Origin: Streptomyces melanogenes
GTDB lineage: Bacteria > Actinomycetota > Actinomycetes > Streptomycetales > Streptomycetaceae
DNA length: 64,000 bases
Reading direction: 5' to 3'
Assembly: GCF_014649795.1 (NCBI RefSeq)
Contig: NZ_BMTS01000015.1
Location: forward strand, 62,001 to 126,000
Each line of letters opens with the position of its first letter. Position 1 is the stretch's first letter. Under the pieces are notes generated by a model. The model did not search any database. It saw nothing but the letters and a program-made list of their open reading frames with translations, and had not been told where the DNA came from. A program made the translations under genes and the position numbers. This document shows, one piece after another, positions 27,484 to 36,682 of this stretch.

Positions 27484-28995
27484 GTGACCGAGCAGCCCGA
27501 CCGCAGCAGCAGCCCCGACGACCACTTCGACGACATCGTCGAAGCGGAGACACAGCGCGACCCCGACCTGGCGGTGATCGAGGCCGGCAGCCGCACCCTG
27601 CGCACGCTGGGCGGCGCCCCGCAGGCCGACCCCGTCCCCGCACGGCCCGCCGACCCCGAGGTCGACAAGGCGCTGCGCGCGGTCGAGACGGAGCTGGCGA
27701 CGCGCTGGGGCGAGACCAAGCTGGAGCCGTCCGTCGCCCGCATCTCGGCGCTGATGGACGTCCTGGGCGAGCCCCAGCGGGCGTACCCCTCGATCCACAT
27801 CACCGGCACCAACGGCAAGACGTCCACGGCCCGCATGGTCGAGGCGCTGCTCGGCGCCTTCGACCTGCGCACCGGGCGGTATACGTCCCCCCACGTCCAG
27901 TCGATCACCGAGCGCATCAGCCTGGACGGCTCGCCGATCACGGCCGAGCGCTTCATCGAGACGTACGAGGACATCAAGCCGTACGTGGAGATGGTCGACG
28001 CCCAGCAGGAGTACCGCCTCTCCTTCTTCGAGGTCCTCACCGGCATGGCGTACGCGGCGTTCGCGGACACCCCCGTCGACGTGGCGGTCGTCGAGGTCGG
28101 CATGGGCGGCAGCTGGGACGCGACCAACGTGATCGACGCGTCGGTGGCCGTCGTCGCCCCCATCTCCCTCGACCACACCGACCGGCTCGGCTCCACGCCC
28201 GCCGAGATCGCCGTCGAGAAGTCCGGGATCATCAAGCAGGACGCCACCGTGATCCTGGCCCAGCAGCCGGTCGACGCGGCCCAGGTGATGCTGAAGAAGG
28301 CCGTCGAGGCGGACGCGACGGTCGCGCGCGAGGGCATGGAGTTCGGCATCGTCGCGCGCGAGGTCGCCGTCGGCGGCCAGCTCCTGACCCTGCGCGGCCT
28401 CGGCGGGGAGTACGAGGACGTCTTCCTGCCGCTGTACGGCGCGCACCAGGCGCACAACGCGGCGGTGGCGCTCGCCGCGGTCGAGGCGTTCTTCGGCATC
28501 GGCTCCGAGCACGCCCGCCCGCTGGACGTGGACACCGTCCGCAAGGCGTTCGCCTCGGTGGTCTCGCCCGGCCGCCTGGAGGTCGTGCGCCGCAGCCCCA
28601 CCGTCGTCCTGGACGCCGCCCACAACCCGGCGGGCGCGCAGGCCACGGCCGAGGGCCTGACCGAGGCGTTCGGCTTCTCGCGGCTGATCGGCGTGGTCGC
28701 GGCCAGCGCCGACAAGGACGTGAAGGGCCTCCTGGAGGCCTTCGAGCCGGTCTTCGCCGAGGTCGTCGTCACCGCCAACACCAGCCACCGCTCGATGGAC
28801 GTCGACGAGCTGGCCGCGGTCGCCGTCGAGGTCTTCGGCGACGAGCGGGTGGTGGTCGAGCCGCGCCTGGACGACGCGCTGGAAGCGGCGATCACCCTGG
28901 CGGAGGAAGAGGACGAGTACGCCGGTGCGGGAGTCCTCGTCACCGGTTCCGTGATCACGGTCGGCGAGGCCCGGCTGCTCCTGGGAAGGGGCTGA
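27484..28995 (+). CDS. folC: Bifunctional folylpolyglutamate/dihydrofolate synthase
   Basis: 503-residue Mur-ligase-fold enzyme adding glutamate to dihydropteroate and to folates. ATP loop HITGTNGKTSTARM near 101-114, SPHVQSITERI, VVEVGMGGSWDATNVID, SLDHTDRLGSTPAEIAVEKSGIIK (carbamylated-Lys region) and LDAAHNPAGAQA near 377. An N-terminal extension of about 55 acidic residues is typical of actinobacterial FolC. The DUF4233 gene follows after 6 bases, so an operon is likely. Confidence 0.95.
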   Translation: MTEQPDRSSSPDDHFDDIVEAETQRDPDLAVIEAGSRTLRTLGGAPQADPVPARPADPEVDKALRAVETELATRWGETKLEPSVARISALMDVLGEPQRAYPSIHITGTNGKTSTARMVEALLGAFDLRTGRYTSPHVQSITERISLDGSPITAERFIETYEDIKPYVEMVDAQQEYRLSFFEVLTGMAYAAFADTPVDVAVVEVGMGGSWDATNVIDASVAVVAPISLDHTDRLGSTPAEIAVEKSGIIKQDATVILAQQPVDAAQVMLKKAVEADATVAREGMEFGIVAREVAVGGQLLTLRGLGGEYEDVFLPLYGAHQAHNAAVALAAVEAFFGIGSEHARPLDVDTVRKAFASVVSPGRLEVVRRSPTVVLDAAHNPAGAQATAEGLTEAFGFSRLIGVVAASADKDVKGLLEAFEPVFAEVVVTANTSHRSMDVDELAAVAVEVFGDERVVVEPRLDDALEAAITLAEEEDEYAGAGVLVTGSVITVGEARLLLGRG

Positions 28996-29001
28996 CGCCC
29001 G

Positions 29002-29340
29002 ATGCGCACGCTCTGCGCTTCCACCCTCATCGGTGAATTCTTCGTCATCGGGTTCGCCGGTCTGGTCGCCATGAAGGACGACAGCCTCACCGTGTCCACG
29101 GTGTGGACGGTCAGCGGCATCGCGATGCTGTTCTCGCTGCTCCTGTGCGGCGTGCTGACCCGCCCCGGCGGCCTCCAGCTGGGCTGGGCCCTCCAGATCG
29201 CCCTGATCGCGAGCGGCTTCGTCGTCCCGCACATGTTCTTCCTGGGCGCGGTCTTCGCGGGCCTGTGGTGGGCCTCGATCCACTACGGCCGCCAGGTGGA
29301 CGCGGCGAAGGCCCGCTATGCGGCGGAGCCGCAGGCGTAG
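29002..29340 (+). CDS. DUF4233 small membrane protein
   Basis: 112 residues with four hydrophobic segments: LIGEFFVIGFAGLVAM, TVSGIAMLFSLLLCGVL, WALQIALIASGFVVPHMFF and LGAVFAGLWWASIHYG. The cytosolic end YGRQVDAAKARYAAEPQA is basic. This family of unknown function is regularly found between folC and ndk in actinobacteria. It starts 6 bases after folC and is probably coupled to it. Confidence 0.88.
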   Translation: MRTLCASTLIGEFFVIGFAGLVAMKDDSLTVSTVWTVSGIAMLFSLLLCGVLTRPGGLQLGWALQIALIASGFVVPHMFFLGAVFAGLWWASIHYGRQVDAAKARYAAEPQA

Positions 29341-29345
29341 CCGTT

Positions 29346-29466
29346 CAGGGGCGCGGGGAACTGCGCGACCAGCCAGCCACGGTCCGCAGACGAAGCACCT
29401 GCCCCAGAGGGGGTTCTTTTCGGCCGCGGACCGTGCTGGGGCGCCCGCGCCGTTCCCCGCGCCCCT
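29346..29466. repeat. Palindromic intergenic element, copy D, arms in inside-out order
   Basis: Here the right half comes first: AGGGGCGCGGGGAACTGCGC, GACCAGCC and ACGGTCCGCAGACGAA at about 29347-29394. It is followed by a degenerate left half, GCGGACCGTGCTGGGGCGCC and GTTCCCCGCGCCCCT, to 29466. The order is opposite to copies A, B, C, E and F. It lies between the DUF4233 gene and ndk. Confidence 0.8.
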
Positions 29467-29557
29467 GGGGGTACGGGCTGGTCCGGGTGCAAGCGCATCC
29501 CCCGCCCCCTGTAGCCTCGGCCCCACCGCACACGTATGCCGCAAGGAGCCGTACACC

Positions 29558-29971
29558 ATGACCCAGCGCACGCTCGTCATCCTCAAGCCCGACGCCGTCC
29601 GTCGCGGCCTGATCGGCGAGGTCCTCGGCCGGATCGAGCGCAAGGCCGGCTGGACCATCCCGGCGATGGAGCTGCGCACCCTGGACCAGGAGACCCTGGA
29701 GCAGCACTACGGCGAGCACAAGGGCAAGCCTTTCTACGAGCCGCTGATGGGCTTCATGGCGTCCGGCCCGGTCGTCGTCCTGGTGGTCGAGGGCGAGCGC
29801 GTCATCGAGGGCGTACGCCAGCTGGCGGGTCCCACCGACCCGATCGCGGCAGCGCCCGGCTCCATCCGCGGTGACTTCGGCACCATCGTCCGGGAGAACC
29901 TCATCCACGCCTCGGACTCCGAGGAGTCGGCCGAGCGGGAACTGAAGATCTTCTTCCCGGGTCGCGTCTGA
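29558..29971 (+). CDS. ndk: Nucleoside diphosphate kinase
   Basis: 137-residue enzyme exchanging gamma-phosphate among nucleotides through a phospho-His intermediate. Begins MTQRTLVILKPDAVRRGLIG. Active-site His is in NLIHASDS (near 117), and GSIRGDF and RELKIFF are conserved. The ATG at 29558 has AAGGAG 12 bases upstream; the longer open frame runs back through the repeat and is not coding. A hairpin terminator follows, isolating it from the mre operon. Confidence 0.97.
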   Translation: MTQRTLVILKPDAVRRGLIGEVLGRIERKAGWTIPAMELRTLDQETLEQHYGEHKGKPFYEPLMGFMASGPVVVLVVEGERVIEGVRQLAGPTDPIAAAPGSIRGDFGTIVRENLIHASDSEESAERELKIFFPGRV

Positions 29972-30011
29972 TTCCCTGACCGGGCATCAGCCATATAGCG
30001 CTCATGACCTG

Positions 30012-30040
30012 GGGCGACCGAAGGAATTTCGGTCGCCCTT
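30012..30040 (+). terminator. Terminator after ndk
   Basis: GGGCGACCGAA and TTCGGTCGCCC pair around GGAAT, followed by TTCGG. Located 41 bases after the ndk stop. Confidence 0.75.
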
Positions 30041-30135
30041 CGGCATATGCGGGGCGAAGTCGGGAACGCATCGCACCGACACGTCGTCACCATTACTAGA
30101 GGTGGACCAACGCGCCGTGTCCGTGCAGGCGGCAC

Positions 30136-30141
30136 TACGAT
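30136..30141 (+). promoter_or_regulatory. Candidate -10 box for the mre operon
   Basis: TACGAT about 95 bases before the mreB start, inside the 265-base gap after ndk. The -35 region is not clear. Another promoter may exist nearer the gene. Confidence 0.25.
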
Positions 30142-30236
30142 GGAGCCTCACGCCCACAGCACCCACCTCGCCGACCTAAAAAGCCGTCAACGCTCGATTA
30201 GGGAAGGCCGGACGCATCCTCATGGGGAGCAACAAC

Positions 30237-31256
30237 ATGTCGTTCATCGGCCGTGACATGGCTGTCGACCTCGGGACCGCCAACACGCTGGTGTACGTCA
30301 GGGGCCGCGGAATCGTCCTGAACGAGCCGTCCGTCGTCGCCATCAACACCAACACCGGCGGCATCCTGGCGGTCGGCGCCGAGGCGAAGAAGATGATCGG
30401 CCGTACGCCGGGCAACATCGTGGCCGTACGACCGCTGAAGGACGGCGTCATCGCCGACTTCGAGATCACGGAGCGGATGCTCCGCTACTTCATCCTCAAG
30501 ATCCACAAGCGGCGTTACCTGGCCCGCCCGCGCGTCGTCGTCTGTGTGCCCTCCGGCATCACCGGAGTCGAGCGCCGCGCCGTCATCGAGGCCTCCACGC
30601 AGGCCGGCGCCCGCCAGGTGCACATCATCGAGGAGCCCATGGCCGCGGCCATCGGCTCGGGCCTGCCCGTCCACGAGGCGACCGGCAACATGGTCGTCGA
30701 CATCGGCGGCGGCACCACCGAGGTCGCGGTGATCTCGCTCGGCGGAATCGTCACGGCGCAGTCCATCCGCGTCGCCGGCGACGAGCTGGACAACGCGATC
30801 ATCCAGCACATCAAGAAGGAGTACAGCCTCCTCCTCGGCGAGCGCACCGCCGAGCAGATCAAGATCACCATCGGCTCGGCGTACGACCTGGACAAGGACG
30901 AGCACACCGAGATCCGCGGCCGCGACCTGGTCTCCGGGCTGCCCAAGACCGTGGTCATCTCGGCCGCCGAGGTCCGCAAGGCCATCGAGGAGCCGGTCAA
31001 CGCGATCGTCGACGCCGTGAAGACGACGCTCGACAAGTGCCCGCCGGAGCTCTCCGGCGACATCATGGACCGCGGCATCGTCCTCACCGGCGGCGGCGCG
31101 CTCCTGCGCGGCCTCGACGAGCGGCTGCGCCGCGAGACCGGCATGCCGATCCACATCGCCGAGGACCCGCTGGATTCGGTCGCCCTGGGTTCCGGCAAGT
31201 GCGTCGAGGAGTTCGAGGCGCTGCAGCAGGTCCTCGACGCCCAGCCGCGCCGATAA
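30237..31256 (+). CDS. mreB: Rod-shape/spore-wall actin MreB
   Basis: 339-residue actin homologue. In Streptomyces it is needed for spore-wall integrity rather than vegetative shape. Starts MSFIGRDMAVDLGTANTLVY with a short amphipathic N-terminus for membrane binding. Phosphate-2 motif MVVDIGGGTTEVAVISLGG and adenosine motif VLTGGGALLRGL are intact. The ATG at 30237 is preferred to the one at 30222 because GGGGAGC lies 7 bases before it. First gene of mreB-mreC-mreD-mrdA-rodA; a 136-base gap with AT-rich TATACA (31347) separates it from mreC, so an internal promoter is possible. Confidence 0.97.
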   Translation: MSFIGRDMAVDLGTANTLVYVRGRGIVLNEPSVVAINTNTGGILAVGAEAKKMIGRTPGNIVAVRPLKDGVIADFEITERMLRYFILKIHKRRYLARPRVVVCVPSGITGVERRAVIEASTQAGARQVHIIEEPMAAAIGSGLPVHEATGNMVVDIGGGTTEVAVISLGGIVTAQSIRVAGDELDNAIIQHIKKEYSLLLGERTAEQIKITIGSAYDLDKDEHTEIRGRDLVSGLPKTVVISAAEVRKAIEEPVNAIVDAVKTTLDKCPPELSGDIMDRGIVLTGGGALLRGLDERLRRETGMPIHIAEDPLDSVALGSGKCVEEFEALQQVLDAQPRR

Positions 31257-31392
31257 GCGCCACCGGCCGCCGTCCCCCCGAGTCATCCGGTGACCTGGGG
31301 GGACCGCCCGTACGGGCCACTGCCAACCCGTACGGCGGATCGTTGATATACAGATCGAACAGATTCCGACGAGGAAGGCACGGCCGCCGCAC

Positions 31393-32475
31393 GTGAGGGA
31401 CACACGAGAGAGCCGGCTGCTCCTGGTGCTGCTGATCGCCGTAGCGTTCGCGCTGATCACGGTCGACATCCGGGGTGGGGAGAATTCACCGGTGGACGGG
31501 GCCCGGCAGGCCGCCGCCACGGTGTTCGGGCCGGTGGAGAACGGCATGGCGGCCGCCGTCGACCCGGTCGGCAACGCCATCGGGGCGGTGCGCGACTCGG
31601 GGGAGCGCCACAACAAGATCGCCGACCTCCAGCGCGAGAACGAGGCGCTGAAGCAGAAGCTCGGCAGCGACGCCCGCAACCGCTCGCGCCTGAACCAGCT
31701 CGACTCGATGCTCAAGACCGCCGGCGAGGGCCAGTACGGCATCAAGGCCGCGCAGGTCATCGGGATAGGAGCGGCCCAGGGCTTCTCCTGGACCGTCACC
31801 ATCGACGCCGGCTCGCGCGACGGCATCAAGCGCGACATGACCGTGCTGAACGGGGAGGGGCTGGTCGGCCGGGTCACCACCGTCGGCCCGTCCACCGCCA
31901 CCGTCCTGCTCGCCAACGACCCGGACTTCACCGTCGGCACCCGGATGGAGAACAGCGACGAGCTGGGCTTCGCCACCGGCCAGGGCGACCGGCCGCTGTC
32001 GGTGCAGCTGCTCAACGGCAAGGCCAAGGTCAAGGCGGGCGACCGGCTGGTGACCTTCGGCTCGCAGGCGGACAAGCCGTTCGTGCCGGGCGTCCCGGTC
32101 GGCGAGGTCGTCAAGGTCGACCCCTCCGGCGGCGACCTGACCCGCACGATCTACGTCCGTCCGTACGTCGGGTTCACCAAGCTCGACATCGTCGGCGTCG
32201 TCGTCCAGGCCCCGCGCACCGACCCGCGCGACCAGGTGCTGCCCGCCAAGCCCAAGCCGACCCCGACACCCACCGTGACGGTGACGGTCACCCCGCCGGC
32301 CAACCCGAACCAGGCGAACCCGAACGCGGCGGACCCCAACGTCCCGATCCCGAACGGCGACCCCAACGGGAACCCGAACGCGGACCCCAACGCGGATCCC
32401 CAGCGGAAGCCCAACGCCGTCCCCGGCGGCGATCCGAACAACGCGAACAACGCCGCCGCCGACGGCGACCAGTAG
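31393..32475 (+). CDS. mreC: Cell-shape protein MreC with Asn-Pro-rich tail
   Basis: 360 residues. One N-terminal helix (LLLVLLIAVAFALITVDI), a coiled coil (about 70-100, IADLQRENEALKQKLG), and the periplasm-type MreC beta domain to about 275. The last 75 residues are a PKPTPTPTVTVTVTPPANPN linker and then a tract rich in NPN/ADPN units. The tail is not part of the MreC fold and probably reaches into the wall. MreC couples MreB to penicillin-binding proteins. GTG start with GAGGAAGG upstream. mreD follows after 12 bases. Confidence 0.95.
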   Translation: MRDTRESRLLLVLLIAVAFALITVDIRGGENSPVDGARQAAATVFGPVENGMAAAVDPVGNAIGAVRDSGERHNKIADLQRENEALKQKLGSDARNRSRLNQLDSMLKTAGEGQYGIKAAQVIGIGAAQGFSWTVTIDAGSRDGIKRDMTVLNGEGLVGRVTTVGPSTATVLLANDPDFTVGTRMENSDELGFATGQGDRPLSVQLLNGKAKVKAGDRLVTFGSQADKPFVPGVPVGEVVKVDPSGGDLTRTIYVRPYVGFTKLDIVGVVVQAPRTDPRDQVLPAKPKPTPTPTVTVTVTPPANPNQANPNAADPNVPIPNGDPNGNPNADPNADPQRKPNAVPGGDPNNANNAAADGDQ

Positions 32476-32487
32476 GAGCTGATCCAG

Positions 32488-33171
32488 ATGCGCATCAACA
32501 GGGTCATCCTCTCCTCCGCCCTGATCGTCGTCGCCCTCGTCGTCCAGGTCAGCGTCCTCGCCCGGCTCCAGCTCCCGGGCGCCGTCCCGGACCTGGTGCT
32601 GCTCACGGTCCTCGGCCTCGCCCTCGTCTACGGCCACCTCGGCGGCGCCTTCGTCGGCTTCGGCGCGGGCCTGCTCTGCGACCTCGCCCCGCCCGCCGAC
32701 CACGCCGCCGGGCGGTACGCCCTGGTGCTCTGCCTGGTCGGCTACGCGGCGGGGCTCGCCAAGCCCGACCACGGCCGGCTGCGCTCGGCCACCGGGCCCA
32801 TGGTCGTGGTGGTCTGCGCGGCCATCGGCTCCACCCTGCTCTACGCGGGCGTGGGCGCCCTCGTCGGCGACACCGCGGCCCGCCACGTCGGCCTGACGAA
32901 CCTGCTGTTCACGGCCGCCGTCTACGACCTGCTGCTGGCCCCGTTCACGGTGCCGCTGATCATGGCGCTGGCCAGACGGGCCGAGAACGATCCGCTCGCC
33001 GAGACGTCCGGGGGCGGCGGCTCCGCCAAGAACGGCACGAGCATCGCCTCCGGCTGGCTCTCCGGCGGCACCGGGCTGCGCATCGGCAACCAGAAGGGCG
33101 GCCTGCGCGTGAAGGCCGCCCGCAACCGAGCGGCCCGGGCCGGCCGCATCAAGGGCGTCAAGCGACTGTGA
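32488..33171 (+). CDS. mreD: Rod-shape membrane protein MreD
   Basis: 227-residue integral membrane protein with about five helices (ILSSALIVVALVVQVSVLA, LVLLTVLGLALVYG, GGAFVGFGAGLLCDLAPP and others). The GLLxDL motif is characteristic. The C-terminal 70 residues are basic (KGGLRVKAARNRAARAGRIKGVKRL), longer than in rod-shaped bacteria. It scaffolds MreC and PBP2. It lies between mreC and mrdA with gaps of 12 and 16 bases, so a single transcript is likely. Confidence 0.93.
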   Translation: MRINRVILSSALIVVALVVQVSVLARLQLPGAVPDLVLLTVLGLALVYGHLGGAFVGFGAGLLCDLAPPADHAAGRYALVLCLVGYAAGLAKPDHGRLRSATGPMVVVVCAAIGSTLLYAGVGALVGDTAARHVGLTNLLFTAAVYDLLLAPFTVPLIMALARRAENDPLAETSGGGGSAKNGTSIASGWLSGGTGLRIGNQKGGLRVKAARNRAARAGRIKGVKRL

Positions 33172-33187
33172 ACGAGGGGGCCACGGC

Positions 33188-35389
33188 GTGAGCAACATCC
33201 CCGAGACCGGACGCACCCCCCGGGTGCAGATCCGCCTCATCATCATCCAGGTCCTCGTCTTCTCCCTGCTCCTGACCCTCGGCGGGCGCCTCTGGTACCT
33301 CCAGATCCGCAACGGGCAGGAGTACGAGGACGAGGCGAAGAACAACCACGTCCAGCAGGTCGTCCAGCCCGCCGTGCGCGGCGCGATCCTGGACGCGCGC
33401 GGTGTGCCGCTGGCCGACAACGAGACCCGACTGGTGGTCTCCGCCTCGCGCACCGATCTGACGAAGATGCCCGACAAGGGCAAGGCGGTCCTGACCCGGC
33501 TCGCGGGCGTCCTCGGCATGAAGCCGCAGGACGTCATGGACAAGGTCCGCCTCTGCGACGCCAAGACGCCCAAGCCGTGCTGGAACGGCTCGCCGTACCA
33601 GCCGATCCCGGTCACCGACAAGGCCACCACCCAGCAGGCCCTGCAGATCCGCGAGCGCTCCGAGGACTTCCCCGGCATCACCGCCGACCCCACCGCGGTG
33701 CGCCGCTACACCTCGCCGGGCAAGGCCAACACCGCGCAGGTGCTCGGCTATCTCTCGCCGGTCACCGACGACGAGATCACCAAGGCGAAGGACACCGACT
33801 CGCCGTATCTGCGCTCCGACATGGTGGGCCGCTCCGGCCTTGAGCGCACGTACGACAAGCAGCTGCGCGGCAAGGCGGGCGTGACCCGTTATGAGGTGGA
33901 CAACCTCGGCCGGGTCATCGGGCAGGCACAGAGCGACAAGGCCGAGCCGGGCTCGAACATCGTCACGTCGATAGACGCACGCGTGCAGGCCGTCGCCGAG
34001 TACGAGCTGAACCACGCCATGGAAGAGGCCCGCAAGGAGTTCGACAAGAACACCAACGAGAACTACAAGGCGGACGCGGGCGCCGTCGTGGTGATGGAGG
34101 CCAAGACCGGCCGGGTCGTGGCGATGGCGTCGCTGCCCAACTACGACCCGAACGCCTGGGTCGGCGGCATCTCCGCCAAGGACTACCAGGCCCTCACCGG
34201 CAAGGACTCCAACTACCCGCTGCTGAACCGGGCCATCCAGGGCCAGGCGGCCCCCGGCTCGATCTTCAAGGTGGTCTCCTCGGCGGCCGCGGTGCGCGCC
34301 GGGTACTCCTTCAACGGCAGCTACCCCTGCCCCAGTTCGTACTCGGTCGGCGGCCAGGTCTTCAAGAACTTCGAGTCGCAGGGCCACGGCAACATCACCA
34401 TCGGCCAGGCCCTGGAGGTCTCCTGCGACACCGTGTACTACGGGCTCGCGCACGACCAGTGGCTCAAGGACGGCGGCATGAAGCCGAAGAAGGACGCCGC
34501 CGACTGGTTCTACAAGACCGCCCACGACTTCGGCCTCGGCTCCAAGACCGGCATCGACCTGCCCAGCGAGGTCCCCGGCCGGGTCCCCGACCGCCAGTGG
34601 AAGCAGCGGTTCTGGGAGGCCAACAAGGACGCCTGGTGCAAGCACGGCAAGAAGGACGGCGACTACGTCGAGAAGATCGAGTACGAGAACTGCCTGGAGG
34701 GAAACCTCATGCGCGCGGGTGACTCGGTCAACTACTCCATCGGCCAGGGCGACACCCTCGTCACCCCCGTCCAGATGGCGACGATCTACTCGGCGATCTC
34801 CAACGGCGGCACCCTCTACGACCCGACCGTCGGCAAGGCCGTGATCAGCGCCGACGGCAAGTCGGTCAACGAGATCAAGCCCAAGTCGCACGGCAAGCTG
34901 CCGATGAGCCAGGCCACCCGCGACGACATAGACGAAGCCCTCGCGGGAGTCGCCACCCGCGGTACGGCCGCCTGGCGGTTCGGCGGCTGGCCGCAGAAGC
35001 AGATCCCGATGCACGCCAAGACCGGCACCGCCGAGGTCTACGGCAAGCAGACGACCTCGTGGTTCGCCACGTACACCAAGGACTACTCGATCGTCATGAC
35101 GATCTCCCAGGGTGGTACGGGATCCGGCGCCTCCGGCCCCGCCGTGCGCAACATCTACGACGCGCTCTACGGGCTCGACGACGCCGGCAACCAGGACCTC
35201 AAGCGCGCCCTGCTGCCCGAGCCGCAGCAGGCCCTGCCCAGGATCCAGGCCGACGGCTCCATCGACGCGCCGAAGATCGAGCCGTACGACCCGGACTCGC
35301 AGAAGGTCCCCGAGAAGAAGACCGGTGAGCAGCAGCTCGCCGCGGCCAACACCGACAACCGGGGCGGCGGACGGGGGCGCAGGGACTGA
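33188..35389 (+). CDS. mrdA: Penicillin-binding protein 2 (class B transpeptidase)
   Basis: 733-residue D,D-transpeptidase cross-linking peptidoglycan with the RodA glycosyltransferase. N-terminal anchor (IIIQVLVFSLLLTLGGRLWY), dimerisation domain, then a transpeptidase domain from about 290. Ser358 lies in PGSIFKVV (SxxK), SxN-type region around DSVNYSIGQGD, and KTG at 611-613 (HAKTGTAEV). C-terminal PEKKTGEQQLAAANTDNRGG tail is short. GTG start. The stop overlaps the rodA ATG by one base (TGATG), giving coupled translation. Confidence 0.96.
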   Translation: MSNIPETGRTPRVQIRLIIIQVLVFSLLLTLGGRLWYLQIRNGQEYEDEAKNNHVQQVVQPAVRGAILDARGVPLADNETRLVVSASRTDLTKMPDKGKAVLTRLAGVLGMKPQDVMDKVRLCDAKTPKPCWNGSPYQPIPVTDKATTQQALQIRERSEDFPGITADPTAVRRYTSPGKANTAQVLGYLSPVTDDEITKAKDTDSPYLRSDMVGRSGLERTYDKQLRGKAGVTRYEVDNLGRVIGQAQSDKAEPGSNIVTSIDARVQAVAEYELNHAMEEARKEFDKNTNENYKADAGAVVVMEAKTGRVVAMASLPNYDPNAWVGGISAKDYQALTGKDSNYPLLNRAIQGQAAPGSIFKVVSSAAAVRAGYSFNGSYPCPSSYSVGGQVFKNFESQGHGNITIGQALEVSCDTVYYGLAHDQWLKDGGMKPKKDAADWFYKTAHDFGLGSKTGIDLPSEVPGRVPDRQWKQRFWEANKDAWCKHGKKDGDYVEKIEYENCLEGNLMRAGDSVNYSIGQGDTLVTPVQMATIYSAISNGGTLYDPTVGKAVISADGKSVNEIKPKSHGKLPMSQATRDDIDEALAGVATRGTAAWRFGGWPQKQIPMHAKTGTAEVYGKQTTSWFATYTKDYSIVMTISQGGTGSGASGPAVRNIYDALYGLDDAGNQDLKRALLPEPQQALPRIQADGSIDAPKIEPYDPDSQKVPEKKTGEQQLAAANTDNRGGGRGRRD

Positions 35390-36579
35390 TGGCCGGCTTC
35401 TCCGTCCAGCGCTACGCACCCGAGCGCTCCACCTTCGCCAAGCTGACCGCGCGCGACTCCGTGCTGCGCCGGCTCGACTGGTGGCTGCTGCTGTCCGCGC
35501 TCGCGCTGTCCTTCATCGGCTCGCTGCTGGTGTGGTCGGCGACCCGCAACCGCACCCAGCTCAACCAGGGCGACCCGTACTACTTCCTGATCCGGCACGC
35601 CATGAACACCGGCATCGGGTTCGGGCTGATGATCGGCACGATCTGGCTGGGCCACCGCACCCTGCGGGGCGCGGTGCCGGTGCTCTACGGGCTCTCGGTG
35701 GTGCTGATCCTCGCGGTGCTCACCCCGCTGGGCGCGACCGTCAACGGCGCGCACGCCTGGATCATCATCGGCGGCGGCTTCTCGCTCCAGCCGTCCGAGT
35801 TCACCAAGATCACCATCATTCTGGGGATGGCGATGATACTGGCGTCGCGCGTCGACGCCGGGGACCAGCTCCACCCCGACCACCGCACGGTGATGAAGTC
35901 CCTGGGCCTCGCCGCCCTGCCGATCCTGATCATCATGATGATGCCGGACCTCGGCTCGGTCATGGTCATCGTGATCATAATTCTGGGCGTGCTGCTCGCC
36001 TCCGGAGCCTCCAACCGGTGGGTGCTCGGCCTGATAGGGGCGGGCGTGGCGGGCGCGGTCGCGGTGGCGGCGCTCGGGCTGCTCGACGAGTACCAGATCA
36101 ACCGCTTCGCGGCCTTCGCCAACCCGAACCTGGACCCGGCGGGCGTCGGCTACAACACCAACCAGGCCCGTATCGCCATCGGCTCCGGCGGACTGACCGG
36201 CACCGGACTGTTCAAGGGCAGCCAGACCACCGGCCAGTTCGTCCCCGAACAGCAGACGGACTTCGTCTTCACGGTCGCGGGGGAGGAGCTCGGCTTCGTC
36301 GGCGCGGGCCTCATCCTCGTGCTGCTCGGCGTGGTCCTGTGGCGCGCCTGCCGCATCGCCCGCGAGACGACCGAGCTGTACGGGACGGTCGTGGCGGCCG
36401 GCATCATCGCCTGGTTCGGCTTCCAGTCCTTCGAGAACATCGGGATGACCCTCGGCATCATGCCGGTGGCGGGCCTGCCGCTGCCGTTCGTGTCGTACGG
36501 AGGCTCGTCGATGTTCGCGGTCTGGGTGGCGATCGGGCTGCTCCAGTCGATCAGAGTGCAGCGCCCGATAACGGCCTAG
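35389..36579 (+). CDS. rodA: RodA/Sfr SEDS peptidoglycan glycosyltransferase
   Basis: 396-residue SEDS-family polymerase using lipid II, with about ten membrane helices. Motifs: GAHAWIIIGGGFSLQPSEFTK (conserved loop), MMPDLGSVM (catalytic Asp region), QQTDFVFTVAGEELGFVG and MPVAGLPLPFVSYGGSSM near the end. It forms the elongasome-type pair with the PBP2 encoded just upstream. The Streptomyces orthologue is also known as sfr. A hairpin terminator lies 36 bases after the stop. Confidence 0.96.
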   Translation: MAGFSVQRYAPERSTFAKLTARDSVLRRLDWWLLLSALALSFIGSLLVWSATRNRTQLNQGDPYYFLIRHAMNTGIGFGLMIGTIWLGHRTLRGAVPVLYGLSVVLILAVLTPLGATVNGAHAWIIIGGGFSLQPSEFTKITIILGMAMILASRVDAGDQLHPDHRTVMKSLGLAALPILIIMMMPDLGSVMVIVIIILGVLLASGASNRWVLGLIGAGVAGAVAVAALGLLDEYQINRFAAFANPNLDPAGVGYNTNQARIAIGSGGLTGTGLFKGSQTTGQFVPEQQTDFVFTVAGEELGFVGAGLILVLLGVVLWRACRIARETTELYGTVVAAGIIAWFGFQSFENIGMTLGIMPVAGLPLPFVSYGGSSMFAVWVAIGLLQSIRVQRPITA

Positions 36580-36614
36580 GGCCCGCCGAGGGCCGCGAAA
36601 GACGCACGAAGGAT

Positions 36615-36643
36615 GCCGGACCGGCCGTGATGGCCGGTCCGGC
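36615..36643 (+). terminator. Terminator ending the mre operon
   Basis: GCCGGACCGGCC and GGCCGGTCCGGC form a perfect 12-pair stem around GTGAT. The U-run is weak (GCTCTGTT). Confidence 0.8.
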
Positions 36644-36670
36644 GCTCTGTTGAGGGCCCCGAATCGCGTC

Positions 36671-36682
36671 TAGATTCAATTC
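36671..36682 (+). promoter_or_regulatory. -10 box, leaderless start for the CYTH/CHAD gene
   Basis: TAGATT at 36671-36676 is 6 bases before the ATG at 36683, and no ribosome-binding site is present. Confidence 0.6.

Noticed and set aside
29318..29557. N-terminal extension of Ndk
   Set aside because: The extension translates the palindromic repeat. The ATG at 29558 with AAGGAG fits the family length.
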